From the NCBI GenBank assembly GCA_050245975.1, contig JBFWWW010000222.1, positions 1 to 5,289 on the forward strand: a stretch of 5,289 nt of DNA, in the 5' to 3' direction. Positions 5,037 to 5,289 of the stretch are shown here, piece after piece. This stretch comes from JBFWWW01 sp050245975. Lineage in GTDB: Bacteria > Pseudomonadota > Alphaproteobacteria > Rhizobiales > Hyphomicrobiaceae. The position numbers were made by a program, and so were the translations under genes. Numbering within the stretch: the stretch's first letter is position 1; each line of letters opens with the position of its first letter. The notes beneath the pieces are model-generated. The model was not told where the DNA came from, did not search any database, and saw only the letters and a program-made list of their open reading frames with translations.

Positions 5037-5289
5037 CTAGACAGCTCCTGCTACAGCAGCACGCGCCGTTTGGAACGTTCGGGAAATGCGAAGCATCAGG
5101 CCGAGGAAGGAGGCGCTCCACGCAATCAGCGCAAAGATAATAAAGACGTTGGGAATGGGATTGAGGAACGGCAAGTCCAATGCATGTGAGAGCTGATAGG
5201 TGCAGGTGCTGTACATTCCCAGCGGAAAAACCATCCCCCAGAGCTGCGGCTCATAGGAAATCGCATCGCGGCGCACCAGATAGCGCCAG
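5037..5289 (-). CDS. TehA/SLAC1-type (TDT family) transporter, C-terminal part (runs off right edge)
   Basis: The last 83 residues of a membrane transporter; the start lies beyond the window. The visible part reads 'YEPQLWGMVFPLGMYSTCTY', then a hydrophobic helix from 'NPIPNVFIIFALIAWSASF', ending with a basic tail 'RISRTFQTAR'. The W-GMVFPLGMY signature and two terminal helices are characteristic of the tellurite-resistance/dicarboxylate transporter (TDT) family, the bacterial relatives of the plant anion channel SLAC1. Members move small anions or weak acids, or confer tellurite tolerance; the substrate cannot be told from the C-terminus. A GTG near the right edge (5276) is an internal Val codon, not a start, because the similarity continues upstream to the edge. 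Convergent with the VOC gene. Confidence 0.82.
   Translation of the reverse strand, partial: WRYLVRRDAISYEPQLWGMVFPLGMYSTCTYQLSHALDLPFLNPIPNVFIIFALIAWSASFLGLMLRISRTFQTARAAVAGAV

Overview
This is a GC-rich chromosomal window. Its GC-dominated third codon positions and protein families suggest an alphaproteobacterium, most likely in the Hyphomicrobiales (Bradyrhizobium/Rhodopseudomonas/Bosea-like). That placement is inferred from the general look of the sequence, not from a marker gene. The window is densely coded. I see no rRNA, tRNA, CRISPR array, insertion sequence or integrase, and no gene-free stretch over 300 bases.

Left block (1-1813, all on the minus strand). Transcription runs from about 1765 down to the left edge through four closely packed genes: a YeaR/TehB-like small beta-barrel protein (DUF1971), a four-helix membrane protein of unknown function, a 5-formyltetrahydrofolate cyclo-ligase, and the start of a PAS-domain sensor that continues past the left edge. 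The first two genes overlap by 4 bases and the last two by 11, which suggests translational coupling. In front of the first gene an AT-rich imperfect palindrome, close in length and arms to NsrR (nitric-oxide-sensing Rrf2 repressor) sites, covers a TTGACA -35 box. This makes a nitrosative-stress-controlled operon plausible.

Middle block (1936-3927). A TetR-family repressor on the minus strand is divergent from a plus-strand pair: a 116-residue four-helix membrane protein and an atypical NAD(P)-binding SDR/epimerase-like protein. The 80-base divergent gap holds a near-perfect 20-base palindrome over the ribosome binding site of the plus-strand operon. A second copy of its half site lies over the likely -10 box of tetR. 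This looks like a classic autoregulated TetR switch.

Right block (4076-5289). A two-domain vicinal-oxygen-chelate protein resembling a type I extradiol (catechol 2,3-) dioxygenase has its own very strong ribosome binding site. It converges on the C-terminal end of a TehA/SLAC1-type (TDT family) transporter that enters from the right edge on the minus strand. A GC-rich hairpin sits between the two convergent stop codons.

No gene here is an obviously unprecedented system. The most interesting points are the YeaR-like/membrane/folate/PAS operon with its NsrR-like operator, the TetR operator pair with a possibly leaderless tetR, and the SDR and VOC proteins whose catalytic residues depart from the family norm.
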